NCBI GenBank assembly: GCA_005879815.1
Contig: VBKA01000072.1
Span: 1-8,971 of the forward strand
DNA length: 8,971 nucleotides
Source of the DNA: Chloroflexota bacterium
GTDB taxonomy: Bacteria > Chloroflexota > Limnocylindria > QHBO01
Direction of reading: 5' to 3'
Part shown: positions 1-5,909 of the stretch, one piece after another
How positions within the stretch are numbered: the first letter of the stretch is position 1
Layout of the letters: every line of letters starts with the position of its first letter
Notes under the pieces: model-generated
The model's input: the letters and a program-made list of their open reading frames with translations, nothing else
What the model was told of the DNA's origin: nothing
The model's database searches: none
Translations under genes and position numbers: made by a program

Positions 1-37
1 CGAACTGGATGGCGCCCCGCCACATGGATCGGGCCAT
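1..37 (-). CDS. ku: Ku protein, N-terminal fragment (runs off window start)
   Basis: Reading leftwards from an ATG at 37-35, the minus strand encodes MARSMWRGAIQF and then leaves the window. This matches the highly conserved opening of bacterial Ku proteins (M-x-R-x-x-W-x-G-x-I-x-F). Ku is a homodimeric ring that binds DNA double-strand ends and recruits an ATP-dependent ligase for non-homologous end joining. A GAGG Shine-Dalgarno (47-50) sits 9 nt before the ATG, supporting the start. Only 12 residues are visible, so the call rests on the N-terminal signature alone, helped by a complete ATP-dependent DNA ligase 2.7 kb away. It is transcribed divergently from the response regulator gene. Everything downstream, including domain content and C-terminal tail, is unseen. 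Confidence 0.7.
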   Translation of the reverse strand, partial: MARSMWRGAIQF

Positions 38-102
38 GATGATTTGCCTCGTCTTCGAGCGCGCGCCCTCGCATGAGCCCTCGGGGGGCGGCGCGGGTCG
101 TG

Positions 103-108
103 AGCATA
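103..108 (-). promoter_or_regulatory. possible -10 box for the Ku gene
   Basis: On the minus strand this reads TATGCT, a fair -10 hexamer, and would start transcription near position 95, leaving a leader of about 58 nt before the Ku ATG. No convincing -35 hexamer is visible at 16-18 nt upstream. It is a single weak match in the divergent 170-nt gap between Ku and the response regulator. Confidence 0.25.
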
Positions 109-207
109 CAACGGAGCAACAAGCGTGCCCGCGCGGGGCCGGAGGTACCAGACCGATGGCCGGATCGCGCCATTGCCGTGGCCCAAGGCGGACGTGAGAC
201 TCCTCGC

Positions 208-711
208 ATGACCGCTTCCCCGCCGATGATTGTTGCGGACGACGAGGCGACCCAGGACCCGGGCGCGCCGGGGATCGAAGGTGCGCCGGCCACCGACGCT
301 GCGCCCACGCTCGAGCCAAAGCGGACCGAGGACGAGCCGCTGCGCGCCTACGTCCTCGAGGATGACCCGGACATCGCGGCGCTGGAGGCGGACATCCTGC
401 GTGAGCTCGGATTCAACGTCGTCAGCTGCGCGCGCATCGTCGACCTCGGCGACCTGATGGCCGTCGCGCTGCCGCACTTGCTGGTGGTGGACGTCATGCT
501 GCCGGACGGAGACGGGGGCGACATTGCCGAGCTCCTGCGCGAGACCTGGCCCGGCATCCCCGCGGTCTTCGTCAGCGCGGCATCACGCAACCGCCTCAGC
601 GAGCTCGCGCCCCTCGGACCGGTGGTCGCCAAGCCTTTCGACATCGACCGCTTCCGGGAGGCGGTACTCACCGCGGTCGAGGCGCCCGCGGATCGCTGGC
701 GAATCCGCTGA
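208..711 (+). CDS. single-domain response regulator (CheY-like receiver)
   Basis: A 167-residue protein: an acidic, Ala/Pro-rich N-terminal extension of about 45 residues, followed by one receiver domain (about 46-160) and no output domain. The phosphorylation site is intact: acidic pair D52/D53 in LEDDPD, acceptor D95 in VVDVMLPD, switch Ser S123 in VFVSAA, and K142 in VAKPF. It should take a phosphoryl group from a histidine kinase that is not in this window and act through protein-protein contact. ATG 208 was chosen because upstream codons in frame (back to ATG 73) encode Arg-rich, low-complexity sequence unlike a receiver. GTG 178 and ATG 226 are alternatives. No clear Shine-Dalgarno precedes 208. 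It is divergent from Ku and convergent with the OsmC gene, so it may be monocistronic. Receiver identity is secure; partner and role are unknown. Confidence 0.88.
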   Translation: MTASPPMIVADDEATQDPGAPGIEGAPATDAAPTLEPKRTEDEPLRAYVLEDDPDIAALEADILRELGFNVVSCARIVDLGDLMAVALPHLLVVDVMLPDGDGGDIAELLRETWPGIPAVFVSAASRNRLSELAPLGPVVAKPFDIDRFREAVLTAVEAPADRWRIR

Positions 712-729
712 CCGCGAAGGTGAGCATCC

Positions 730-747
730 GGGAGCAAGGGCGCTCCC
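730..747. terminator. weak hairpin between convergent genes
   Basis: GGGAGC (730-735) and GCTCCC (742-747) form a perfect 6-bp stem with a 6-nt loop in the 41-nt gap between the convergent response regulator and OsmC genes. The placement suits a bidirectional terminator. The stem is short and has no U-tract on either side, so terminator function is only inferred. Confidence 0.3.
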
Positions 748-752
748 TGCGA

Positions 753-1235
753 TCACGCGGCGCCGGGTCCGGTGACCAGCACCAGTGCAGCTCGCTCTTC
801 GGCGGCTCCGTCCTCAACCAGCCGATAGCGGTGCTCGATGCTGACCGTCGCCGAGAGCATCGCGATCAGCGGGCAGTAGCGGGTCGCAGACAGCTCGATC
901 GACCGCCGCAGCGCCTCGGCCTGCACCACGCCCTCCACCTGGTGCTCGATGACGATGCGCGTGAAGACATGCGGGTGAGCATCCTGCCTCGTCTCGCCAA
1001 CCACCGAGATGCGGTAGGAGAAGGCCTGCTGTCGCTTCTTGCGCAGGATGCTCGCGACGTCCATCGCGGTGCAGCCCGCAAGGGCCGCCAGCATCGCCTC
1101 CCGCGGCGTCGCGGCGGTCGCCGGCAGGTCCGCGTCGTCGGCATCCATGGCGATCGAGAAGCCGCTGCCGGCGGTCGCCTCCGTCCGAAGACCGGTGGAC
1201 GGATCGACGAACGTCGCGAGCACGGTCAACGCCAC
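753..1235 (-). CDS. OsmC/Ohr-family protein
   Basis: A 160-residue protein of the OsmC superfamily, whose members are typically about 130-160 residues and often reduce organic or lipid hydroperoxides with a redox Cys pair. Both signature cysteines are present: C55 in ALAGCTAMDVASILRKKR, which resembles the YhfA-type subgroup motif, and C121 in SATRYCPLIAML. YhfA-type members are less well characterised than Ohr, so peroxidase activity is likely but not proven. The start is a GTG (1235-1233) with no Shine-Dalgarno. A TAGAGT box lies 6 nt before the start, suggesting a leaderless transcript. The gene is divergent from the NERD-like gene and convergent with the response regulator. No signal peptide is visible, so it is probably cytoplasmic. 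Confidence 0.9.
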   Translation of the reverse strand: MALTVLATFVDPSTGLRTEATAGSGFSIAMDADDADLPATAATPREAMLAALAGCTAMDVASILRKKRQQAFSYRISVVGETRQDAHPHVFTRIVIEHQVEGVVQAEALRRSIELSATRYCPLIAMLSATVSIEHRYRLVEDGAAEERAALVLVTGPGAA

Positions 1236-1241
1236 GCCGCG

Positions 1242-1247
1242 ACTCTA
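1242..1247 (-). promoter_or_regulatory. -10 box TAGAGT, leaderless osmC-like gene
   Basis: The minus strand reads TGCTAGAGTCG with only 6 nt between the hexamer and the GTG start, so transcription would begin at or beside the start codon. It is one of six matching boxes in this window (G[C/A]TAnnnTCG). No good -35 is seen. Confidence 0.5.
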
Positions 1248-1261
1248 GCACCGGCGGCCTG

Positions 1262-2047
1262 GTGGTCCGGGAACCGACCATGCGCGTGATCCGCCTCGCC
1301 CCAAAGCCCTCGTCGCGGCGCGGGCCGGCCGCCCTGGCGGCCGTGATGCTGGGGATGGGAGCCATCGCGGCGGTGCTGGCCATCGCCGCGCCGTCGCGCC
1401 GCGAGGAGGCCAGTGCGGTGCTTGCCATCGCGGCCGCCCTGGGTCTAGGGGTCGGGGCCGGGATGCTGGGCCAGGCGTTCCGCGAGCGCAAGGAGGGAGG
1501 TGGCGAGGATCTCGTGCGCCTTCTCGCATCCACCCTCGACGACAGCTACCTGCTGATGGTCCGGCCGCAGCTACCAGGCGTGCCGCCGGACCTGGAAGCG
1601 CTGCTCGCAGGTCCGCCAGGCATCCGCGCGCTCGTCGCCCGACGCTGGCAGGGGCACTACCGGGTGCGCATCAACACCTGGGAGTTCCACACCCACGGGA
1701 GGCGCGGCTGGATCCCGTGCCTCACCAACCCGTCGTTCGAGGCCGGAGCGGCGAGGAATGCTGTGGTCGGCTGGGCGCGCGAGTCGACCACTGAGCTGAA
1801 TCCCCCCATCGAGGCGGCCGTCGCATTCCCGTCCCGCCGGAGCCGACTCGTGCTCGAAGAGCCCGACGTGGAGGTCATCACCGCCGAAAACGCGCCGTGG
1901 TGGGCGAACGGCATCGGCCGCGTCCAGCGCATGGATGCCGCCCGGGTCGTCGCCTTCGCGGAGGCGGTCATGGACGCCAGTCGCAAGCAGGCTGAACGCC
2001 CATCGGTCCGTCCCAAGTCGCCAAGGAGGCGAGCGGCCGGAGGCTAG
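1262..2047 (+). CDS. membrane-anchored NERD-like protein, nuclease residues apparently lost
   Basis: A 261-residue protein with two predicted N-terminal membrane helices (about 22-43 and 51-70), a NERD-like region (about 83-175) and a basic Arg/Lys-rich tail. NERD (nuclease-related domain) carries a PD-(D/E)xK-type core. The region EALLAGPPGIRALVARRWQG (112-131) aligns well with the NERD core pattern D-x-V-L-V-G-P-x-G-I-x-V-I-E-x-K-x-W-x-G. The following W-E-F, G-W-x-P and N-P segments also fit. However, the three expected active-site positions read E112, V125 and R127 instead of D, E and K, so catalysis is doubtful. The GTG 1262 start is used; ATG 1280 is an alternative, and neither has a Shine-Dalgarno. 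The gene is divergent from the OsmC gene and shares its stop-codon bases with the next gene. The family call comes from motif memory and is moderate. Confidence 0.6.
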   Translation: MVREPTMRVIRLAPKPSSRRGPAALAAVMLGMGAIAAVLAIAAPSRREEASAVLAIAAALGLGVGAGMLGQAFRERKEGGGEDLVRLLASTLDDSYLLMVRPQLPGVPPDLEALLAGPPGIRALVARRWQGHYRVRINTWEFHTHGRRGWIPCLTNPSFEAGAARNAVVGWARESTTELNPPIEAAVAFPSRRSRLVLEEPDVEVITAENAPWWANGIGRVQRMDAARVVAFAEAVMDASRKQAERPSVRPKSPRRRAAGG

Positions 2048-2655
2048 CCCTCGCTCCTCGGCTCCCGCGAGACGAGCCAGTCGCTGGCCGTGCGCTCGTC
2101 GAGGACCTCTGCCAGCAGATCATCGGGGCGTTCGTCGTCGGCCACCAGCAGGACGTGCGCGCGGCGCCGCTGAACGGCCAGCGCGCTCGCCTCACGGGCG
2201 AGCTCCGGGTACCGGGCACATGCGACCGTGGCATCGGTCATGGCCATGAATTGGTCCGCCGCGTTCAGCAGCCCGTCGACCGGACGACTTCCCTGGGTGA
2301 CGTGGACGTTGCCGGTGAGCCGGAACGGTGGTACGGCAATTTCCGCCTTGATCGGCCGCTTTGCGACACGCATCTCGGGTCGCGCGCCGCCGTCGGTGGA
2401 GGCAACACAGAAGAGCACCTCGGCGACAGCCACGTGGACGTGCTCGGCGGCCAGGGTCCCGGTGGGGTTGTCGTACTCCGAGATCGTGGCGTGCACCAGC
2501 GGGATGTGCGTCAGGGTCACTTGGTTGAGGATGTCGGCCACCCGGGTGAAGCGGGTGCTCACCGTGCCGGAGACGCGGTAATCGGTGGTGTACAGGTCCA
2601 GGGCGACCTGGGTGATGGAAGCCGGCTCGAAGATATCTGTCCCGAACGCGCTCAT
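2044..2655 (-). CDS. uncharacterised protein with a tandem internal duplication
   Basis: A 203-residue soluble protein that I do not recognise. It contains two similar segments: A (26-61, YRVSGTVSTRFTRVADILNQ onward) and B (111-149, FRLTGNVHVTQGSRPVDGLLNA onward). Both follow aromatic-R-(V/L)-(S/T)-G-x-V, then R-x-x-D-x-L-N, then a hydrophobic run and a tyrosine, consistent with two copies of a small beta-rich domain. The tail is charged (E/D/R). The ATG at 2655-2653 was chosen because a TAGGAT box lies 10 nt upstream and because residues further upstream in frame lack the protein-like pattern. It lies 47 nt downstream of the DNA ligase on the same strand, so co-transcription is possible in addition to its own promoter. 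Its stop shares a CTAG with the convergent NERD-like gene. Confidence 0.75.
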   Translation of the reverse strand: MSAFGTDIFEPASITQVALDLYTTDYRVSGTVSTRFTRVADILNQVTLTHIPLVHATISEYDNPTGTLAAEHVHVAVAEVLFCVASTDGGARPEMRVAKRPIKAEIAVPPFRLTGNVHVTQGSRPVDGLLNAADQFMAMTDATVACARYPELAREASALAVQRRRAHVLLVADDERPDDLLAEVLDERTASDWLVSREPRSEG

Positions 2656-2665
2656 GGTGGCGGCG

Positions 2666-2671
2666 ATCCTA
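2666..2671 (-). promoter_or_regulatory. -10 box TAGGAT before the 203-residue gene
   Basis: The minus strand reads TGATAGGATCG, 10 nt before the ATG. A possible -35, CTGGCA (2689-2694, 4 of 6 to TTGACA), lies at 17-nt spacing, the best -35 match among the boxes in this window. The transcript would have a leader of only a few nucleotides. Confidence 0.5.
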
Positions 2672-2702
2672 TCAGGACCGATGGCGAATGCCAGAGCCCG
2701 AT

Positions 2703-4460
2703 TCAGCTTCCGGAGGCTCGCGCCTCCCCGCCCTCCTCGGCGCTGCCCACGGCGGTGATGCGCTCGGTCTCGCCACCCGCCCCGGTCGCCAGCAGGATTC
2801 GGCCGCTCGCCTGCTCCTGATAGAGGCGTTCCACGGTGGCCAGCTCGTCGATCTGGTCGGGGGTCTTGTCGCTCCTGATGCGCACGATGCGCGGGAAACG
2901 CAGCGCAAACCCGGAACGATGGCGCGCAGAGCGCTGGATCCGGTCGAAGGCGATCTCGACCACGATCTCCGGCGTCACTGCGCGGTAGCGGCCGTGATCC
3001 TGGACGGTGTTCGCCAGGAAGTACTGCGTCATCTCGGCGATCTCGGCATCGGTTAGGCCGGTGTAGGCCTTGCCGATGGTGAGCAGCGACTCGCCATCGG
3101 GCGCGAGCACGGCGAACGTGTAGTCGGAGAGCACGCCGCGTCGCTTGCCGTGCCCCCATTCGACGCCGACAACGACGCAGTCGAGGGTGGCCAAGGCGCG
3201 CTTGAGCTTGAGCCAGCCCAGTCCGCGTCGACCCGGCTGGTAGGTCGAATCGGGATCCTTGATCATCAGTCCCTCGTTGTGCCGGGCCCGCGCGTCGTCG
3301 AAGAAGGCGTCCACCTCGGCCGCACCTCGCGCGGTCGCGAGGTGCGAGTAGAGCAGGCCGCCATCAGTGCGATCCGGGAGCGCCAGATCCTCCAGCGCTG
3401 CTCGCCGCTCGCGCAGGGGCGCATCGAGGGCATCGCGGCCGTCACGGTGGAGCAGGTCGAACGCGATCAACACCACCGGCACCGCGGCCACCAGCTCGGG
3501 GCTCGGCTTCACCCGTCCGAGCCGGGTCTGGAGCGACGCGAAGTCGAGGACCGACCCTTCGCGAAAGGGAACCAGCTCCCCGTCGAGAACCAGCTCGCCG
3601 TCGAGCCGCGAGGCGGCGGCGGCGACCTCCGGGAACGAGATCGTCACGTCGTTCAGGTCCCGGCTGAAGAGCCGCGGGCCCCCGGTACCCGGACCGAGAT
3701 GCAGCTGGCAGCGGATGCCGTCGTACTTGTCCTCGATCCACGCCTCTTCGCCGACGCGACGCACCACCTCCGCGGCATCGGCGACCGGGGTGGCGAGCAT
3801 GAACCGGATCGGACGGCCGACGTGCAGGGCGGCCTCCGCGAGCCGGTCCTCACGCGCCAGGGCCGCCGTTTCGCCCGGTTCGGCGACGAGCATCAGGGCG
3901 CGCCGAACATCGGCGACCGGCCGCTCGAAGGCAGCCGCGATGGCTTCCTCTAGCAGTCCCTCCCGCAACCCGATTCGCAGCTCGCGCGCCGCGATCTTCC
4001 CCAGGTAGCGCGCTTCGGCGGGCGAGGCCCGCTGCAGGAGCTCCGTCATCAGCGCCGTCCGCGGCGCACTGCCCGCGGCCTCGCTCATCGCGCGAAAGGC
4101 CCGGTCGACGTCCGCTATGGTCAGGCTGGGTCCCTGGGAGGGACGGCGCTCCATCAGCTCGAGTGCGGCGTCACCCACGTCGGAATGCCGCAGGTAGGCC
4201 TGGCTCAGCTCACGGTCGCCGGCGCCGCTCGCCCGCGCCACGGCCTCGGAGAGCTGGACCCAGCCGAGCCCGAGCTTGTCAGCAGCCCCGGGTAGCGGCC
4301 GGCCGGCGAAGAAGGTGGCCGCGACCGGCACATCGGCCGCCGGCAGGTCGCGGAGATAGGCGGCCAGCAGGTCGCGCTTGGCGAGCTTCGAGTTGGTGGC
4401 GGCAATGGCGTCGGCGGTCGCAGCGAAAGTGGCAAACGGTGACGAGGCGGCCGGCGGCAT
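2703..4460 (-). CDS. ATP-dependent DNA ligase (three-domain, archaeal/LIG1-like)
   Basis: A 585-residue enzyme, close to the usual length of archaeal-type ligases. It seals DNA nicks through an enzyme-AMP intermediate. An alpha-helical N-terminal DNA-binding domain (about 1-200) precedes the adenylation domain with motif I E-D-K-Y-D-G-I-R (nucleophile K245), motif III DGELVPF (293-299), IIIa FDLLHRDG (334-341), motif IV E-G-L-M-I-K-D (396-402) and motif V WLKLKR (416-421). The OB-fold domain follows (about 425-540), with motif VI-like RFPRIVRIRSDK (521-532). All catalytic motifs look intact. The ATG at 4460-4458 is preferred over upstream in-frame starts, because upstream residues are antisense to the molybdenum enzyme and a TAGACT box lies 7 nt before it. 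No LigD-type polymerase or nuclease domain is fused. With the Ku start nearby, end joining is an attractive but unproven role. Confidence 0.93.
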   Translation of the reverse strand: MPPAASSPFATFAATADAIAATNSKLAKRDLLAAYLRDLPAADVPVAATFFAGRPLPGAADKLGLGWVQLSEAVARASGAGDRELSQAYLRHSDVGDAALELMERRPSQGPSLTIADVDRAFRAMSEAAGSAPRTALMTELLQRASPAEARYLGKIAARELRIGLREGLLEEAIAAAFERPVADVRRALMLVAEPGETAALAREDRLAEAALHVGRPIRFMLATPVADAAEVVRRVGEEAWIEDKYDGIRCQLHLGPGTGGPRLFSRDLNDVTISFPEVAAAASRLDGELVLDGELVPFREGSVLDFASLQTRLGRVKPSPELVAAVPVVLIAFDLLHRDGRDALDAPLRERRAALEDLALPDRTDGGLLYSHLATARGAAEVDAFFDDARARHNEGLMIKDPDSTYQPGRRGLGWLKLKRALATLDCVVVGVEWGHGKRRGVLSDYTFAVLAPDGESLLTIGKAYTGLTDAEIAEMTQYFLANTVQDHGRYRAVTPEIVVEIAFDRIQRSARHRSGFALRFPRIVRIRSDKTPDQIDELATVERLYQEQASGRILLATGAGGETERITAVGSAEEGGEARASGS

Positions 4461-4467
4461 CGGCCCG

Positions 4468-4473
4468 AGTCTA
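4468..4473 (-). promoter_or_regulatory. -10 box TAGACT, leaderless ligase gene
   Basis: The minus strand reads GGCTAGACTCG, 7 nt before the ligase ATG, placing the transcription start at the start codon. A GGAGGGAGG purine run lies just upstream of the box, too far (about 14 nt) to be a normal Shine-Dalgarno and probably not transcribed if the box is used. Confidence 0.5.
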
Positions 4474-4548
4474 GCCTCCCTCCGGTCGGCCCCGGCCAGC
4501 ACGTCCAGGCAGAGCGCTTGGCCGGCGTGAGAGGAGCCACGGGGTGCC

Positions 4549-5187
4549 TTGACGGGGGAGATCGGTCCATGCACGCTTCGACCCGTGCTGCCCTGGCAGA
4601 GGAAACCGACCGACCCGGAGATCATCAAGCGCATCCCACCCGGCCAGGTGTTGACCGAGAAGTTCCCGGTCCTCCACTTTGGGCGCACGCCGGAGTACAC
4701 GGACCTGTCCCGTTGGGACTTCCGCGTCTGGGGAGAAGTCGAGTCGCCATTCACGCTGAAATGGGCGGAGGTCCGAGCCCTGCCGCGCGCATCCGTCACG
4801 CTTGACATCCACTGCGTGACGCGCTGGTCGAAGCTCGACACGACCTGGGAGGGAGTGCCGTTCACGCATCTCGCGGAGCTCGCGGTCCTGAAGCCGTCAG
4901 CCCGCTTCGTCGTCTTCCACGCGGAGTACGGGTACACCTCGAACGTCCCCATCGAGGTGGCCATGCAGCCCGACTGCCTCCTGGCCTGGAGCTATGCGGG
5001 CCAGCCCCTCGAAGCGGAGCACGGCTATCCGTTGCGGGCGATCGTGCCCGGACGCTACTTCTGGAAGAGCGCCAAGTGGGTCAGAGGCGTCGAGCTCGCC
5101 TCGGAGGACCAGCTGGGGTTCTGGGAGCGGAACGGCTACAACAACAGCGCCGATCCCTGGCGCGAGGAGCGCTACGCCGGGTTCTGA
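4549..5187 (+). CDS. sulfite-oxidase-like molybdopterin oxidoreductase
   Basis: A 212-residue protein matching the molybdopterin-binding domain of the sulfite oxidase superfamily. It has the Mo-ligand cysteine C89 in DIHCVTRWSKLD, a central HAEYGYTSNVP segment (124-134), EHGYPLRAIVPGRYFWKSAKWVRG (157-180) and a C-terminal F-W-E-R-N-G-Y plus D-P-W-R-E-E-R-Y signature. It lacks the heme and dimerisation domains of eukaryotic sulfite oxidase and has no Tat signal, so it is probably a cytoplasmic redox enzyme of unknown substrate that needs imported molybdenum cofactor. The first in-frame start after the upstream TGA is TTG 4549, with AGGAG 12 nt before it. GTG 4585 is an alternative that better fits where homologues usually begin. 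It is divergent from the ligase and followed after 29 nt by a small membrane protein. Confidence 0.9.
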   Translation: MTGEIGPCTLRPVLPWQRKPTDPEIIKRIPPGQVLTEKFPVLHFGRTPEYTDLSRWDFRVWGEVESPFTLKWAEVRALPRASVTLDIHCVTRWSKLDTTWEGVPFTHLAELAVLKPSARFVVFHAEYGYTSNVPIEVAMQPDCLLAWSYAGQPLEAEHGYPLRAIVPGRYFWKSAKWVRGVELASEDQLGFWERNGYNNSADPWREERYAGF

Positions 5188-5200
5188 TGGTTCCGGCCGC

Positions 5201-5206
5201 TAGAAT
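5201..5206 (+). promoter_or_regulatory. -10 box TAGAAT before the small membrane protein gene
   Basis: CGCTAGAATCG lies in the 29-nt gap after the molybdenum enzyme, 10 nt before the ATG at 5217. No Shine-Dalgarno separates them. It gives this gene its own near-leaderless promoter although the spacing looks operonic. Confidence 0.45.
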
Positions 5207-5216
5207 CGCGCCGCCG

Positions 5217-5528
5217 ATGCATCCGTATCTCCGTATCCTGGTCATCGCCCTGGTGGCGATGATCATCGCCGGCGCGCTCGTCGCCCTGGCGCTGGTCGGA
5301 CGCAACACGATGCTCTCCGTGTTCGCGCTGCTGGCAGCCGGGCTGGTTGCGGTGCTGATGGGCGGCTTGCTCTTCGTCCAGTCCTGGGTCTGGTCGCAGC
5401 GCAGCTGGCGGGAGGGCTCTCGCGGCCGGTCGCTGGCGATGGCCCTGGCGGGAGGCCTGGCGATCGTCGTCGCCTCGGTGGCGGCGGCCGGCAGCATCGT
5501 CCTGCTGCTCACGTTCTTCCTCGGCTGA
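5217..5528 (+). CDS. small membrane protein, three predicted helices
   Basis: A 103-residue, very hydrophobic protein with membrane segments at about 5-28, 32-56 and 72-102, and a short Arg/Ser-rich loop (about 59-72). ATG 5217 was chosen because sequence upstream in frame is antisense-like and Arg-rich, and because of the TAGAAT box. I do not recognise a family. It follows a sulfite-oxidase-like enzyme, recalling MsrPQ (YedYZ), but it is not an MsrQ: it is far shorter and has a single histidine (H2), so no bis-His heme site. A membrane anchor or unrelated function are both possible. The region from its stop to the tRNA (95 nt) holds no gene. Confidence 0.72.
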   Translation: MHPYLRILVIALVAMIIAGALVALALVGRNTMLSVFALLAAGLVAVLMGGLLFVQSWVWSQRSWREGSRGRSLAMALAGGLAIVVASVAAAGSIVLLLTFFLG

Positions 5529-5558
5529 CGGGTCGGCCACGGCGTCGGCGGCCGGGCG

Positions 5559-5564
5559 TACGAT
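5559..5564 (+). promoter_or_regulatory. possible -10 box for tRNA-Glu
   Basis: TACGAT lies 58 nt upstream of the tRNA-Glu 5' end in an otherwise very GC-rich gap. No clear -35 is visible. It lacks the TCG context of the other boxes here. Proposed only because a tRNA gene behind a tight gene end usually needs its own promoter. Confidence 0.25.
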
Positions 5565-5622
5565 TTGGCCGCGCGCGAGTGACGGCCGACCGACGGCCGG
5601 CCTTCGGCTCAGCGTCAGCGGA

Positions 5623-5699
5623 GCCCCCATCGTCTAGAGGCCTAGGACGCCACCCTTTCAAGGTGGAGACCACCGGTTCGAATCCGGTTGGGGGCACCA
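5623..5699 (+). tRNA. tRNA-Glu (anticodon TTC)
   Basis: The full cloverleaf is visible. The acceptor stem is GCCCCCA (5623-5629) with TGGGGGC (5689-5695), discriminator A5696, and an encoded CCA (5697-5699). The anticodon stem is CCACC (5650-5654) with GGTGG (5662-5666), and the loop CTTTCAA gives anticodon TTC at 5657-5659, which reads GAA/GAG as glutamate. The T arm is ACCGG-TTCGAAT-CCGGT. The variable loop is short (class I). It is convergent with the zinc-ribbon gene, whose stop is 31 nt downstream. Confidence 0.97.
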
Positions 5700-5729
5700 C
5701 ATCGAGCAGCGGAGTGTGGAACGCCTCGG

Positions 5730-5909
5730 TCAGATGTGGTTGATCTCGACCCGATCCCCACAGTCCGGGCAGTACAGCAGCAGCAGCTTCGGATCGTCTC
5801 GCATCGGCCGCCAGGAGTAGACGAAGGTCTCGTACAGCTGCTCTCCGCAATGAGGACATTCGGCGCCGATCTCGAGCCATTGGTCACGCGGGATGTTCTG
5901 GCGACCCAT
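5730..5909 (-). CDS. small zinc-ribbon protein
   Basis: A 59-residue protein with two CxxC knuckles, C18-P-H-C21 and C47-P-D-C50, typical of a zinc ribbon binding one structural zinc. Between them lies an aromatic/hydrophobic stretch (LYETFVYSW). No further domain is present, so DNA-, RNA- or protein-binding roles are all possible. ATG 5909-5907 is the start: AGGA (5919-5922) lies 9 nt upstream, and the ATG overlaps by one base (TGATG) the TGA of the preceding gene, pointing to translational coupling. A TTG one codon earlier is possible but less likely. It is convergent with the tRNA. Confidence 0.8.
   Translation of the reverse strand: MGRQNIPRDQWLEIGAECPHCGEQLYETFVYSWRPMRDDPKLLLLYCPDCGDRVEINHI

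Noticed and set aside
1246..1262. TAGCAC followed after 10 nt by the GTG of the NERD-like gene, as a seventh leaderless box
   Set aside because: The hexamer lacks the essential final T and overlaps the opposite-strand OsmC box, so it cannot be told from chance.
814..1533. Large frames on both strands overlapping the OsmC gene (720-1289 plus, 814-1533 minus)
   Set aside because: They are out of frame with the conserved OsmC and NERD-like proteins and have Arg/Ala/Pro-rich shadow composition.
2656..3159. N-terminal extension of the 203-residue gene into the ligase
   Set aside because: The extension overlaps the well-supported ligase gene in another frame and is Arg/Gly-rich without a protein-like pattern.
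4461..4964. N-terminal extension of the ligase frame up to 4964
   Set aside because: It is antisense to the molybdenum enzyme, has low-quality composition, and the ligase N-terminal domain is complete from 4460.
5697..5739. Inverted repeat CCACAT ... ATGTGG flanking the gap after the tRNA
   Set aside because: A 6-bp stem with a loop of about 31 nt, partly inside the tRNA CCA end and the next gene; too weak for a terminator or site.
5509..5887. Minus-strand frames across the tRNA, with peptides such as PPTGFEPVVSTLKGW or APNRIRTGGLHLERV
   Set aside because: These are the well-known false proteins produced by translating the antisense of a tRNA gene.
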